A stretch of 64,000 nucleotides of DNA, from contig JADKFA010000005.1 in assembly GCA_016717725.1 (NCBI GenBank), positions 1-64,000 on the forward strand. The letters are read 5' to 3'. The notes under the pieces are model-generated. The model ran no database searches. It was not told where the DNA came from and saw only the letters and a program-made list of their open reading frames with translations. Shown one piece after another: positions 1 to 8,582 of the stretch. The position numbers and the translations under genes are program-made. This DNA is from Bacteroidota bacterium (lineage in GTDB: Bacteria; Bacteroidota; Bacteroidia; AKYH767-A; OLB10). Numbering within the stretch: the stretch's first letter is position 1; every line of letters begins with the position of its first letter.

Positions 1-1183
1 TGATTAATATAATTCATCGTAATTTTCCATGCATCAGAAGTTCCTACACCACTAACGATTAGGGTTGGATCTTCAGTCTTCAATCGACCAATCATGTCCA
101 TGTTTAACATGTAATTAACTTTTAATAAATCGATACTTGGATTTTTAGCAAAATAACCAGAACCCAATAGCCCTTTCTCTTCGCCTGAAAACGCCATGAA
201 TAAATAGTTATTGTTTTTGGGCCCGTTCATTTTGATGTATCGCGCTAATTCAATTACTCCTGCAACACCGCTTGCGTTATCGTCAGCACCGTTATGAATG
301 GCGGGCTCTCCTCTGTACAACGATTCATCTCCACCAAGACCTAAGTGATCATAATGAGCTCCAATAACGATGGTGTTCTCCGCATTATTATCAAGGTAAC
401 CTAATACATTATTTCCAGTAGCTTCTTCTTTGATGATCTCAGCAGTCATGTCAACTTCATATTCCATATCTGATGTTTTAAAATGATAGATTTAGCACAA
501 ATCAAGTACATTACTGGAATTGAACATGGAGTCACTTTAATTTTAGAATCTAGAACGGGTTCTTTCATGTCCTTATCGGAAGTATAAAAAACAATTCCAA
601 TGGCACCTTTAGCAATAGCAGAATCAATTCTTGTTCTTAAATCGGCAAACTCTGCATATTTGGAGTGAGGCCCGCCTTTATCAGGAGTAGAAGCATCGAT
701 AACAAATATTTTTCCTTTTAAATTATCTTTCCGATCATAGTCATTATGATTTAAAGGTGCTGCAGAAATTCCATACCCAACTCGTACAGCTTTTCCCTTT
801 GCAGAAGCATTTGCCGAATAGGCCAAGGGATAAGAAGCATGTCCTGTTTCAAGTTCGGTTCCGCGAACTTTTAATTTGGATTTTGGACCAGTTTTTAAAC
901 TTTTCGTAAAGGTGAATGGTTGTAAAAATCCTTTTTCACCTTTAGCCACTAAACCAATTTCTGTAAATTGTTTTATAATATAAATGCTTGATAATTTTTC
1001 TCCCTTTGTTCCCGGCTCACGTCCACCATACTCATCGGATGCTAAAGTGGAAATATGCGCTTTAATCAACGGCTTAATTTTGACAGAATCAAGTTGGGCA
1101 AATGCGTAATTGTTAAGTAAACAAATAAGCATTGTAAATATTAATACAGTTTTTCTGTTTTTCATTTTATTTAATTTCCTCAT
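1..1183 (-). CDS. M28-family zinc aminopeptidase with PA-like insert (partial, frame broken)
   Basis: A secreted metallopeptidase that probably trims peptides outside the cytoplasm. The N-terminus has a signal peptide (hydrophobic stretch ending in AFAQ), then a protease-associated-like segment. The catalytic part follows in another frame: GAHYDHLG, HNGADDNASG, FSGEEKG and MLNMDMIG supply the His, Asp, Glu-Glu and Asp zinc ligands and catalytic residues of family M28. The frame changes at about 476-479, where the minus strand has AAAA and five A would restore one continuous protein, so a one-base sequencing deletion is the simplest reading. The C-terminus lies outside the window. Translation may start at 1183 or at an ATG six codons later (1165). 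The family call is firm; the substrate is unknown. Confidence 0.85.
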
Positions 1184-1217
1184 TTAGTATTTCAAAAAAC
1201 TAACTCGACTTAATTCA

Positions 1218-1362
1218 ATCTCCCATCTCCCATCTCCCATCTCCCATCTCCCATCTCCCATCTCCCATCTCCCATCTCCCATCTCCCATCTCCCATCTCC
1301 CATCTCCCATCTCCTCCCATCTCCCCTCTCCCATCTCCCATCTCCCATCTCCATCTCCCATC
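1218..1362. repeat. Heptanucleotide tandem repeat, unit CTCCCAT
   Basis: About twenty near-perfect copies of the 7-bp unit CTCCCAT fill most of the gap between the M28 peptidase and lysS. A few copies near the right end (about 1310-1350) are shortened or changed. Seven is not a multiple of three, so the array translates into a 7-residue repeat in every frame (GDGRWEM on the minus strand). That reading frame is an artefact of the repeat, not a gene. Confidence 0.95.
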
Positions 1363-1421
1363 ACCAATTTATCCAATCCACTGACGTACATCATCAAGAC
1401 TCGGCATGGCAACCTCTAGTT

Positions 1422-3086
1422 TTATTTTTTCCGCATTCCACCTAAATCGTTAAAAAGCTTATTGGGATTAACGGCTTTTAATTGTTCTTTATTCTGTATG
1501 CCCATTTTGCGGAGTACATCATCCCAAGGAGCAGGAACACCATCTAATTCTTCCATTTCTAGATCTAATGATGTATTCACGAGTTCAGGTCGCATTTGAG
1601 GGAAGAACAATACATCTTGAATGGAATTTGAATTGGTCATGATCATACTTAGTCGATCAATCCCAATGCCTAATCCAGCAGTAGGAGGCATTCCGTATTC
1701 GATGGCGCGTAAGAAATCTTCGTCAAGTTGCATCGCCTCTTCGTCACCACGTTTCCCAAGTTCTAACTGTTCTTCAAAGCGAGCGCGTTGATCGATGGGA
1801 TCGTTTAATTCGGAAAAGGCATTGCAGATTTCTTTTCCATTGCAGATGGCTTCAAAGCGTTCAACTAAACCTTCTTTGCTTCTGTGTTTCTTAGCAAGCG
1901 GACTCATCTCAACTGGATAATCAGTGATGAAAGTAGGTTGTATTAATTTCGATTCGCAATGCTCGCCAAAAATTTCATCAATCAATTTTCCGCGACCCAT
2001 CGTCTCATCCACTTTTACTTTTAATTGAATAGCAGCAGCACGCATTTCTTCTTCGCTCATCACAGATATATCAACACCTGTAAAATGCTGAATGGCTTCA
2101 TACATGGTATAACGTTTCCATGGTCGTGCAAAGTTTATAACGTTGTCGCCTACCCGAACTTCAGTAGTTCCGTGTAAATCCATCGCTACTTTTTCTACCA
2201 TCTCTTCCACTAATTCCATCATCCAGTAATAATCTTTGTAAGCAACGTATAATTCTACTTGCGTAAATTCTGGATTGTGAAAACGCGACATCCCTTCGTT
2301 GCGGAAATCTTTTGCAAACTCAAAAACACCTTCATATCCACCAACAATCAATCGCTTTAAATAAAGTTCATTGGCGATGCGTAAATACAATGTCATGTCC
2401 AACGTATTGTGGTGCGTCTTGAACGGACGTGCTGCAGCACCACCATAAAGTGGTTGCAAGATGGGTGTCTCAACTTCGAGGTAGCCGTTGCCACCTAAAT
2501 AATGACGAATAGAATTTACTAATTGTGTACGCTTGATGAATGTTTCACGTACATGCGGATTCACAATCATATCCACATAACGTTGACGATATCTTGTTTC
2601 TGGATCTGAAAATGCATCATACACCTCGCCGTCTTTTTCTTTTACAACGGGTAAGGGACGAAGTGATTTTGTTAGGATGATAAATTCTTGCACATGAACT
2701 GAAGTTTCTCCAGTTTGTGTTTTGAAAACAAATCCTTTGACACCAATGATATCTCCAGTATCTAATAATTTTTTAAAAACGGAATTATAAAGCGTTTTAT
2801 CTTCTCCAGGACAAACATCATCACGACGAATATAAACTTGAATACGTCCACTTGCATCTTGTAGCTCCGCAAATGAAGCGTTGCCCATGATGCGTCGACT
2901 CATGATTCTTCCAGCAATGACTACGTCTTTAAATTGCTCTGGATTTTTTTCAAAGCCCTCATGAATAGCTACTGCATTGCTATTGATAGGATACAACTCT
3001 GCAGGGTATGGATTAATGCCCAGCTTGTAGAGCTCTTCAAGGCTCTGTCGACGAATGATTTCCTGTTCGGATAAGATTTGACTCAT
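1422..3086 (-). CDS. lysS: Lysine--tRNA ligase, class II
   Basis: Charges tRNA-Lys with lysine in the cytoplasm. The protein has an N-terminal OB-fold anticodon-binding domain (to about residue 150) followed by the class II catalytic core. Motif 2 is visible as RNEGMSRFHNPEF and motif 3 as GLGIGIDRLSM. At 554 residues it is longer than the Escherichia coli enzyme because of a C-terminal tail ending LFNDLGGMRKK; such a tail is usual in Bacteroidota. The ATG at 3086 is chosen over a TTG three codons upstream because the TTG lies inside a TAATTTTG promoter-like box. No frame problem was seen. Confidence 0.97.
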   Translation of the reverse strand: MSQILSEQEIIRRQSLEELYKLGINPYPAELYPINSNAVAIHEGFEKNPEQFKDVVIAGRIMSRRIMGNASFAELQDASGRIQVYIRRDDVCPGEDKTLYNSVFKKLLDTGDIIGVKGFVFKTQTGETSVHVQEFIILTKSLRPLPVVKEKDGEVYDAFSDPETRYRQRYVDMIVNPHVRETFIKRTQLVNSIRHYLGGNGYLEVETPILQPLYGGAAARPFKTHHNTLDMTLYLRIANELYLKRLIVGGYEGVFEFAKDFRNEGMSRFHNPEFTQVELYVAYKDYYWMMELVEEMVEKVAMDLHGTTEVRVGDNVINFARPWKRYTMYEAIQHFTGVDISVMSEEEMRAAAIQLKVKVDETMGRGKLIDEIFGEHCESKLIQPTFITDYPVEMSPLAKKHRSKEGLVERFEAICNGKEICNAFSELNDPIDQRARFEEQLELGKRGDEEAMQLDEDFLRAIEYGMPPTAGLGIGIDRLSMIMTNSNSIQDVLFFPQMRPELVNTSLDLEMEELDGVPAPWDDVLRKMGIQNKEQLKAVNPNKLFNDLGGMRKK

Positions 3087-3092
3087 AATGCG

Positions 3093-3100
3093 CAAAATTA
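3093..3100 (-). promoter_or_regulatory. Bacteroidota -7 box of lysS (TAATTTTG)
   Basis: Matches the TAnnTTTG -7 consensus of the Bacteroidota primary sigma factor. It sits only 6 bases before the lysS ATG, implying a very short or absent leader. No clear -33 TTTG was identified. Confidence 0.45.
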
Positions 3101-3271
3101 ATTAAATTAGCCGTATGAGAGGCACCTACAGCTTCGGTTTTTACAAAGGCAATGTAAAATCTTATTTTTTCGGTCACACCTTGCAAAATATAGTTTTTTT
3201 AGGAAGTGTAGGTGATCGAAAATTTTCAAGCTTTATAGCGATAAGCCCATCTAAAAAGAAAGAGAATAACT

Positions 3272-3925
3272 CTAATGCCCAATGATAAATGGGGCAAAAA
3301 GATAGATGAAAACAAATTCCAGGAAGAAGCCAATTATAAATCCTGAATATACTTGAGCTGGAGTATGTGCTTTACAATATAATCTGGCGGAAGCGATGAT
3401 ACCCGATGCCACAGCAATACCAACCAAAGCAGGAATTGAAGTAAAATTGAAAACTAAAGCGAAACCATAAAATAACCCAAACATTCCACCTGCACCCATC
3501 ATGTGTAGACTTATTTTCCAACTAAAGTTAATGACGATGGTTGACAATAATGCCAAGCAGGCACCCGACATGGCCAATCCAAATACGCGCGGCAAGGGCA
3601 AAGAAAACAATAAGTACGTGCATCCAATATAGCAGCATAATGTGAGGAAGTAGGGTAAGGGCCGTTCGTTTTTGTTTTCAAGTTCAAAGCTTTTTATGAA
3701 TCCTTTTTGCCACAAAATCCAAGTGATTGTTGTCGGTAACAAGAAGGTCACAATAAAAAGTAGCATGTATAAAAAGTCTTGAAATTTTGGAGTCACAGCA
3801 TAACTCAAATAATTGTTGCTATTGAATAAGATCCACGTTACATAAAGTGGAATAAAAACCGGGTGTCCAATGCCCGAAATAAATTGACTGATTTTATGTA
3901 AATAGGAATTTGAATTCGTGCTCAT
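3272..3925 (-). CDS. PAP2-like polytopic membrane protein
   Basis: A 217-residue inner-membrane protein with about six hydrophobic segments. It keeps a weak type 2 phosphatidic acid phosphatase layout: ENKNERPLP resembles the K-x6-R-P motif, KISLHMMGAGG sits where PSGH is expected, and SARLYCKAHTPAQVYSG resembles SR-x5-H-x3-D with Gln in place of Asp. The family is common next to rpoN in Bacteroidota. Because the catalytic motifs are degenerate, phosphatase activity is uncertain. It starts 1 bp after the rpoN stop region and is transcribed with rpoN from the minus strand. Confidence 0.7.
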   Translation of the reverse strand: MSTNSNSYLHKISQFISGIGHPVFIPLYVTWILFNSNNYLSYAVTPKFQDFLYMLLFIVTFLLPTTITWILWQKGFIKSFELENKNERPLPYFLTLCCYIGCTYLLFSLPLPRVFGLAMSGACLALLSTIVINFSWKISLHMMGAGGMFGLFYGFALVFNFTSIPALVGIAVASGIIASARLYCKAHTPAQVYSGFIIGFFLEFVFIYLFAPFIIGH

Positions 3926-3926
3926 G

Positions 3927-5462
3927 CTAAACTTCTTTACGCAGTCGAGCTACAGGAATATTCATTTGTTCCCTGTATTTTGCAACCGTTCTGCGCGCGA
4001 TATTATATCCAGCTTTATTCAAGATCTCAGCTAATTTTTCATCTGGAAGTGGATGTTTCTTGTCTTCGCTACCAATATGATCTTCCAATATTTTTTTAAT
4101 CTCTCGACTTGAAGCCTCTTCACCACTGTCGGTAGCCAATCCTTCGGAGAAGAAAAATTTTAAGAGGAAGGTGCCGTATGGTGTTTCTACGTATTTGCTA
4201 TTGGCAACACGAGAAACGGTGGAGATGTCGAGACCAACCATATCTGCAATGTCTTTTAAAATCATGGGACGCAAAGCACGTTCGTCGCCTTGTAAAAAAT
4301 ATTCTTGTTGGAAATTCATAATCGCTGTCATGGTTGCCAATAAAGTATGTTGACGTTGTTTGATTGCATCAATAAACCATTTGGCTGCGTCAATTTTCGA
4401 CTTTATGAAAACAATTGCATCTTTACTTTCTTTCTTTTTATCTTTTGCATACGACTGCAACATCTCCTGAAAAGAACGAGAAATTCTTAATTCCGGATCA
4501 TTTCTCGAATTCAATGTTAACTCCAGTTGATTGTCGATTACACTTAAAATAAAATCAGGAATGATGGTTTGACTACTCCGCGTATCTTCTGCAGATCCGC
4601 CACCTGGACGAGGATTCAATGTTAAAATTTCTTGAATTGCCTCTTTTAATTCTTCTTCATCGAGTGAAAGTGATTTTTGAATTTTCTCATAATGTTTTTT
4701 AGAAAATTCATCCATATAATCTTTCAAGATCTGATACGCTACCACTTCCGTTACCTGATCATGATGTCTGCGCTCCAGCTGAAGCATTAAACATTCTTGT
4801 AGATTTCGAGCAGCAATTCCTGGAGGATCTAGTGTTTGAATGACTCTCAACACATCTTCTAATTCTTTTTCGTTCGATTGAATATTTTGTGTAAAGGCTA
4901 AATCATCAACCACCGAATCTAAATCACGTCTCAAGTACCCATCATCGTCTAAACTTCCAATTAAATGTTGCGCTAATAAATAATGATGATTATCTAAAGC
5001 CAACATACCTAAATTAGAAAGCAAATTATCTTGGTAAGAAACGCTTACTGTGATGGGTGTCTCAGGACGTTCGTCGTCTTTGGAAGTGTTATTGGCGTTT
5101 AATTTATAATAAGGAATATCTTCGTCTTCAATATAATCAGCAATATCAACTTCGTCATTGCGAATGGCATCTTCTAAAGCATCCGCTTCCGCTTCATCGG
5201 CTGTTTCAATTCGTTCTTCAACTTCTACTTCAACTATGTCATCTTCTTTTTCAAGATCATCAAATTCATCCTCTTCCTCGTCTTGAACTTCTTCGTCAGC
5301 TAAATCATCCGGACTTCCTTCCTCAAGAGCTGGATTTATTTCCAACTCCTCTTTAATACGTTGCTCTAAAGCAGCCGTTGGCACTTGCAACAATTTCATC
5401 AGTTGAATTTGTTGTGGCGATAGCTTTTGTAAAAGCTTTTGATGTAAACCGAGTCTTTGCAT
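3927..5462 (-). CDS. rpoN: RNA polymerase sigma-54 factor
   Basis: Directs RNA polymerase to -24/-12 promoters that need an AAA+ activator. Region I is visible at the N-terminus (LHQKLLQKLSPQQIQLMKLL). A very acidic linker follows (about residues 48-125), then the core-binding domain, the helix-turn-helix (IADMVGLDISTVSRVANSKY) and the C-terminal RpoN box (ARRTVAKYRE). The length of 511 residues is normal for the family. It is followed immediately by the PAP2-like gene on the same strand. No sigma-54 activator with a GAFTGA motif was seen in this window. Confidence 0.97.
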   Translation of the reverse strand: MQRLGLHQKLLQKLSPQQIQLMKLLQVPTAALEQRIKEELEINPALEEGSPDDLADEEVQDEEEDEFDDLEKEDDIVEVEVEERIETADEAEADALEDAIRNDEVDIADYIEDEDIPYYKLNANNTSKDDERPETPITVSVSYQDNLLSNLGMLALDNHHYLLAQHLIGSLDDDGYLRRDLDSVVDDLAFTQNIQSNEKELEDVLRVIQTLDPPGIAARNLQECLMLQLERRHHDQVTEVVAYQILKDYMDEFSKKHYEKIQKSLSLDEEELKEAIQEILTLNPRPGGGSAEDTRSSQTIIPDFILSVIDNQLELTLNSRNDPELRISRSFQEMLQSYAKDKKKESKDAIVFIKSKIDAAKWFIDAIKQRQHTLLATMTAIMNFQQEYFLQGDERALRPMILKDIADMVGLDISTVSRVANSKYVETPYGTFLLKFFFSEGLATDSGEEASSREIKKILEDHIGSEDKKHPLPDEKLAEILNKAGYNIARRTVAKYREQMNIPVARLRKEV

Positions 5463-5821
5463 AAGAATTCGTTTCGAAAATAATAAATGCAGATGGGAAA
5501 AGAGTGAAGTTTGGGTAAAAGTATTGCACTACTAAGTGAAAATTAGTGAAATATTTTAATTTAACCTTTTTTGGAATTGTATTTCCTTAAAAATCATGTA
5601 TAATACATCTTTTCAAATAAAACTTCCAGATTGCAAAAAAATCAGTCTTTAAACGCAACGAACGCAGCGGCATCGCAGCGAAAGCAACGAACTAAAAATA
5701 TCCGTAATCTAAATTATAGCAAATCCACCAATCCACCAATCCACCAATCCACCAATCCACCAATCCACCAATACCTCAATCTATATCATGAAAGATAATC
5801 TAAATGCTACGATGAACAATA
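5463..5821. repeat. Intergenic region with 8-bp tandem repeat AATCCACC
   Basis: This 359-bp gap between asnS and rpoN holds no gene. Positions 5722-5769 are six perfect copies of the octamer AATCCACC, followed by a degenerate seventh. Just to the left, about 5650-5695, is a CGCAACGAACGCAGCGG-type stretch rich in GCG/CGA words that resembles other repeat debris in the window. Confidence 0.85.
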
Positions 5822-7207
5822 TCAAAACTCTGCATTCTTCGGCGTGCGTGGAAACGGAATTACATCTCTGATATTATTCATTCCCGTTACAAACAACACT
5901 AATCTTTCAAAGCCTAATCCAAAGCCAGCATGCGGACACGTTCCGAATTTTCTGGTTTCTAAATACCACCATAAATCTTCTTCGTGGATTCCCATTTCTT
6001 TTACGCGTTGTAAAAGTTTGTCGTAGTTTTCTTCTCGCTGTGAACCGCCAATGATTTCTCCAATCCAAGGAAATAAAACATCCATGGCACGAACCGTTTT
6101 TCCATCATCGTTTTGTTTCATGTAAAACGCTTTGATGTGTTTTGGATAATCAGTGAGAATAACTGGACCTTTGAAATGATCAACTAAATAATTTTCATGT
6201 TCTTTTTGTAAGTCCGTTCCCCATTCCACTTTAAACTCAAACTTTTTACTATTTGGTTCGAGAATGGTAATGGCTTCGGTGTACGTTAATCTTTTGAATG
6301 GAACATCAACCACATGCTGCAATCTTCCTAAAAGTTCTTTGTCGTACATGTTGTTTAAAAACTCAACATCATCTTTGCAATGATCGAGTGCGTACTTCAC
6401 CAAATATTTTAACATGTCTTCTGCTAAGTCCATGTTATCTTCAATTTCATTGAATGCTACTTCAGGCTCAATCATCCAAAATTCGGCAAGGTGTCGGGGC
6501 GTATTGGAGTTTTCCGCTCTGAATGTTGGACCAAACGTATAAATTTTGCCCAATGCCATTGCAGCTAATTCACCCTCTAATTGTCCTGATACGGTGAGGT
6601 TCGTTTCCTTTCCAAAAAAGTCCTGAGTGAAATCAATTTTATTTTCAGCGTCTTTCGGAATCGCATTTAAATCGAAGTTCGTAACATGAAACATTTCTCC
6701 AGCACCTTCAGCATCTGAACCCGTGATGATAGGTGAGTGCAAGTAAAAGAAATTGCGATCGTTGAAATATTTGTGAATCGCAAAAGCTAAGTGATGACGA
6801 ATACGCAATACCGCACCGAAAGTATTTGTCCCTGGACGCAAGTGGGCGATCTCACGTAAAAACTCTAAAGTATGGCCTTTTTTCTGCAATGGATAGGTCT
6901 CTGCATCCGCTTCACCGTACACGAGTAATTCTTGCACTTGCATTTCTGTTCCCTGACCACTTCCCTGTGAAGCAACAATATTTCCTTCTGCGCGAATGCA
7001 TGCACCCGTACCAATGCTTTTCAATAGTTCTTCCGAAAATTGAGAAGGATCCACCACCAATTGCAGATTGTGAATGATGCTTCCATCATTTAAAGCGATA
7101 AAGGCAACGTTTTTATTTCCGCGTTTGGTGCGCACCCATCCCTTTGCAATGGCTGTTTTGCCAATGAAGGATGCATCAAGAAGCTCTCTTACTGAAGTAT
7201 GTTCCAT
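5822..7207 (-). CDS. asnS: Asparagine--tRNA ligase
   Basis: Charges tRNA-Asn with asparagine. The N-terminal OB-fold (about residues 15-105, GWVRTKRGNKNVAFIALND) is followed by the class IIb catalytic domain. Motif 2 is FRAENSNTPRHLAEFW and motif 3 is GFGLGFERLVLF. The end RDVIPFPRTPKNAEF is the usual AsnS C-terminus and separates it from AspRS, which carries the GAD insertion in bacteria. At 461 residues it is full length. It lies upstream of rpoN on the same strand but is separated from it by 359 bp of repeat-bearing DNA. Confidence 0.97.
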   Translation of the reverse strand: MEHTSVRELLDASFIGKTAIAKGWVRTKRGNKNVAFIALNDGSIIHNLQLVVDPSQFSEELLKSIGTGACIRAEGNIVASQGSGQGTEMQVQELLVYGEADAETYPLQKKGHTLEFLREIAHLRPGTNTFGAVLRIRHHLAFAIHKYFNDRNFFYLHSPIITGSDAEGAGEMFHVTNFDLNAIPKDAENKIDFTQDFFGKETNLTVSGQLEGELAAMALGKIYTFGPTFRAENSNTPRHLAEFWMIEPEVAFNEIEDNMDLAEDMLKYLVKYALDHCKDDVEFLNNMYDKELLGRLQHVVDVPFKRLTYTEAITILEPNSKKFEFKVEWGTDLQKEHENYLVDHFKGPVILTDYPKHIKAFYMKQNDDGKTVRAMDVLFPWIGEIIGGSQREENYDKLLQRVKEMGIHEEDLWWYLETRKFGTCPHAGFGLGFERLVLFVTGMNNIRDVIPFPRTPKNAEF

Positions 7208-7326
7208 AATTTAATTCGTTGAAATAAAAGTCTTTAGTTTTAAATTGAAGCCTTATTTCAAGCATGCAAAGGAAACACATTTTGAGTAGGGAATCAAGGG
7301 AGCGGAAGTTAAAGTTTCAATTTGAT

Positions 7327-7918
7327 TCAAAATGATATTACTTGCTCAAGGATACTTTTTTTTATTTCTTGCCAACTAATTTCTTCCCTAATATAGGATA
7401 TTTCAGGATCAATATCAGCATCATCAAAAAAACTAAGACTTCGAAGAACCATTAGTTCATTGCCATCAAAAAATCTTTGAGAATAAAAATGTAAAAGCTC
7501 TTTTAAACTAAATTGTTTTAACAAGAAATATAGGTCAACAAAATCTCTTTTTCTTCCTCTACCTGCGGCATGGTTCTGGCTCCAATCCTTTAAGCCCAAC
7601 ATTTGTTGCGGAAAAGGCTTCAACGGAAGGATATGGATGACGAATAAAAGCCACCTTAATATCATTAATTAATAAGACTAATATGCGATTTGATTGAGAA
7701 ACTATTTCAATCTTTCCTATTTTTTCTAGATTTTCTAGAATTAACTCATTCGACATTTCTCCTTTCATGAAGAAGTCCAAATCGTATGAAATTCTATGGC
7801 CAATTTGAAGTGAAAGTGCTGTTCCTCCAGCCAAAGAGAAAGAGTTTAGCGATTTCAAATCCGAAATTTGACAAAGTAAGTCCCAAGTTGAAGGAGCTAC
7901 TGTTTCTCTGAATAACAT
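7327..7918 (-). pseudogene. AbiEii/AbiGii-type nucleotidyltransferase toxin, disrupted
   Basis: The upstream frame (7559-7918) begins as an AbiEii-type nucleotidyltransferase: SLAGGTALSLQIGHRISYDLDFF contains the GG(T)A and D-x-D-type core. The downstream frame (7327-7665) carries the rest, AAGRGRKRDFVDLYFLLKQ. The two halves are out of frame, and between them the block that normally reads roughly DIAAMK before the AGRG motif seems to be missing. This points to a short real deletion rather than a lone homopolymer slip. These toxins work with an upstream partner in type IV toxin-antitoxin modules; the partner gene at 7897-8157 is intact and overlaps by 22 bp. Probably inactive as drawn. Confidence 0.75.
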
Positions 7919-8157
7919 CTAAAGTTTTTTAATGGAACATCTAAAACCAAACTTAAAAAGTGAACCGTTTTAATATCCAATTCTCGCTCTTGGGTCATTT
8001 CTTCTGCAATTTTATCCTTTCCATAAAAATGCAAAACCTGCTTCCATTCATTCAATTTGCCATACATCACCACTCTCATAATAATGTATCGAGCATGCTT
8101 TTGGAAATCAAGATTATTGGGGTTGGTATCCCAAAATAATGCGGGGTTTAATTGCAT
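7897..8157 (-). CDS. DUF6922-type small protein, likely antitoxin partner
   Basis: An 86-residue protein with the recognisable layout of the small partner found before AbiEii-type toxins in Bacteroidota: ALFWDTNPNNLDFQ, then ARYIIMRVVMYGKLNEWKQVL, then an acidic stretch and a C-terminal KNFRCYSEKQ. The stop region overlaps the start of the toxin gene by 22 bp, as expected for translational coupling. The antitoxin role is inferred from gene order, and the DUF number is from memory of the family pattern. Confidence 0.65.
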   Translation of the reverse strand: MQLNPALFWDTNPNNLDFQKHARYIIMRVVMYGKLNEWKQVLHFYGKDKIAEEMTQERELDIKTVHFLSLVLDVPLKNFRCYSEKQ

Positions 8158-8582
8158 GTTCCAAAGGTAAAGAATTGTATTTTAATAATTTTATCGTACT
8201 TAATCGAGATTCTAATAAATTACATTTAATAATCTAACATCTAATCGCGAAGCCTCGCGACTAACATCTAACCCTGCAATATTCCACTGCGCTTCAATTG
8301 CAGGGCGAAGCATCTAACATCTAACACCTCTTGTGCCCTCTAGTGCCCTCAAGTGCCCTCTAGTGTTAAAATGGATTTCTATGTTTCGATCAATCATTAA
8401 TTCAAACTAAAATCTATAAAACCCTAGCCTATTTTTCCCTAACTAAAGCCCACTCAGTCGCATGAAGTACGATAGCTTCAAAACTTTTATCATATTAATC
8501 TGTTAATTCTATACTAAAACACCCTAAATCCGAGTTTATCGTTCGCTTACAATTCCTTAACTTTGCCAACATCAATTGCCCT
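8158..8582. repeat. Composite repeat patch upstream of dxs
   Basis: No gene in these 425 bp. They contain ATCTAACATCTAA strings (8231-8243, 8261-8272, 8310-8324), a TCGCGA-AGCC-TCGCGA hairpin (8245-8260), a second hairpin CCCTGCAAT/ATTGCAGGG (8272-8305), and a 10-bp-period array of the unit TAGTGCCCTC (8331-8367). The same four building blocks recur in other gaps of this window. The dxs promoter is at the right edge. Confidence 0.85.
8535..8565 (+). promoter_or_regulatory. dxs promoter (TTTA, 19 bp, TAACTTTG)
   Basis: A -33-like TTTA at 8535-8538 and a -7 box TAACTTTG at 8558-8565 are separated by 19 bp, close to the Bacteroidota consensus TTTG-N19-TAnnTTTG. The dxs ATG follows 17 bp later. 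Confidence 0.5.

Noticed and set aside
1215..1412. 65-codon open frame reading GDGRWEM repeats
   Set aside because: It is the translation of the heptanucleotide array and has no start or codon signal of its own.
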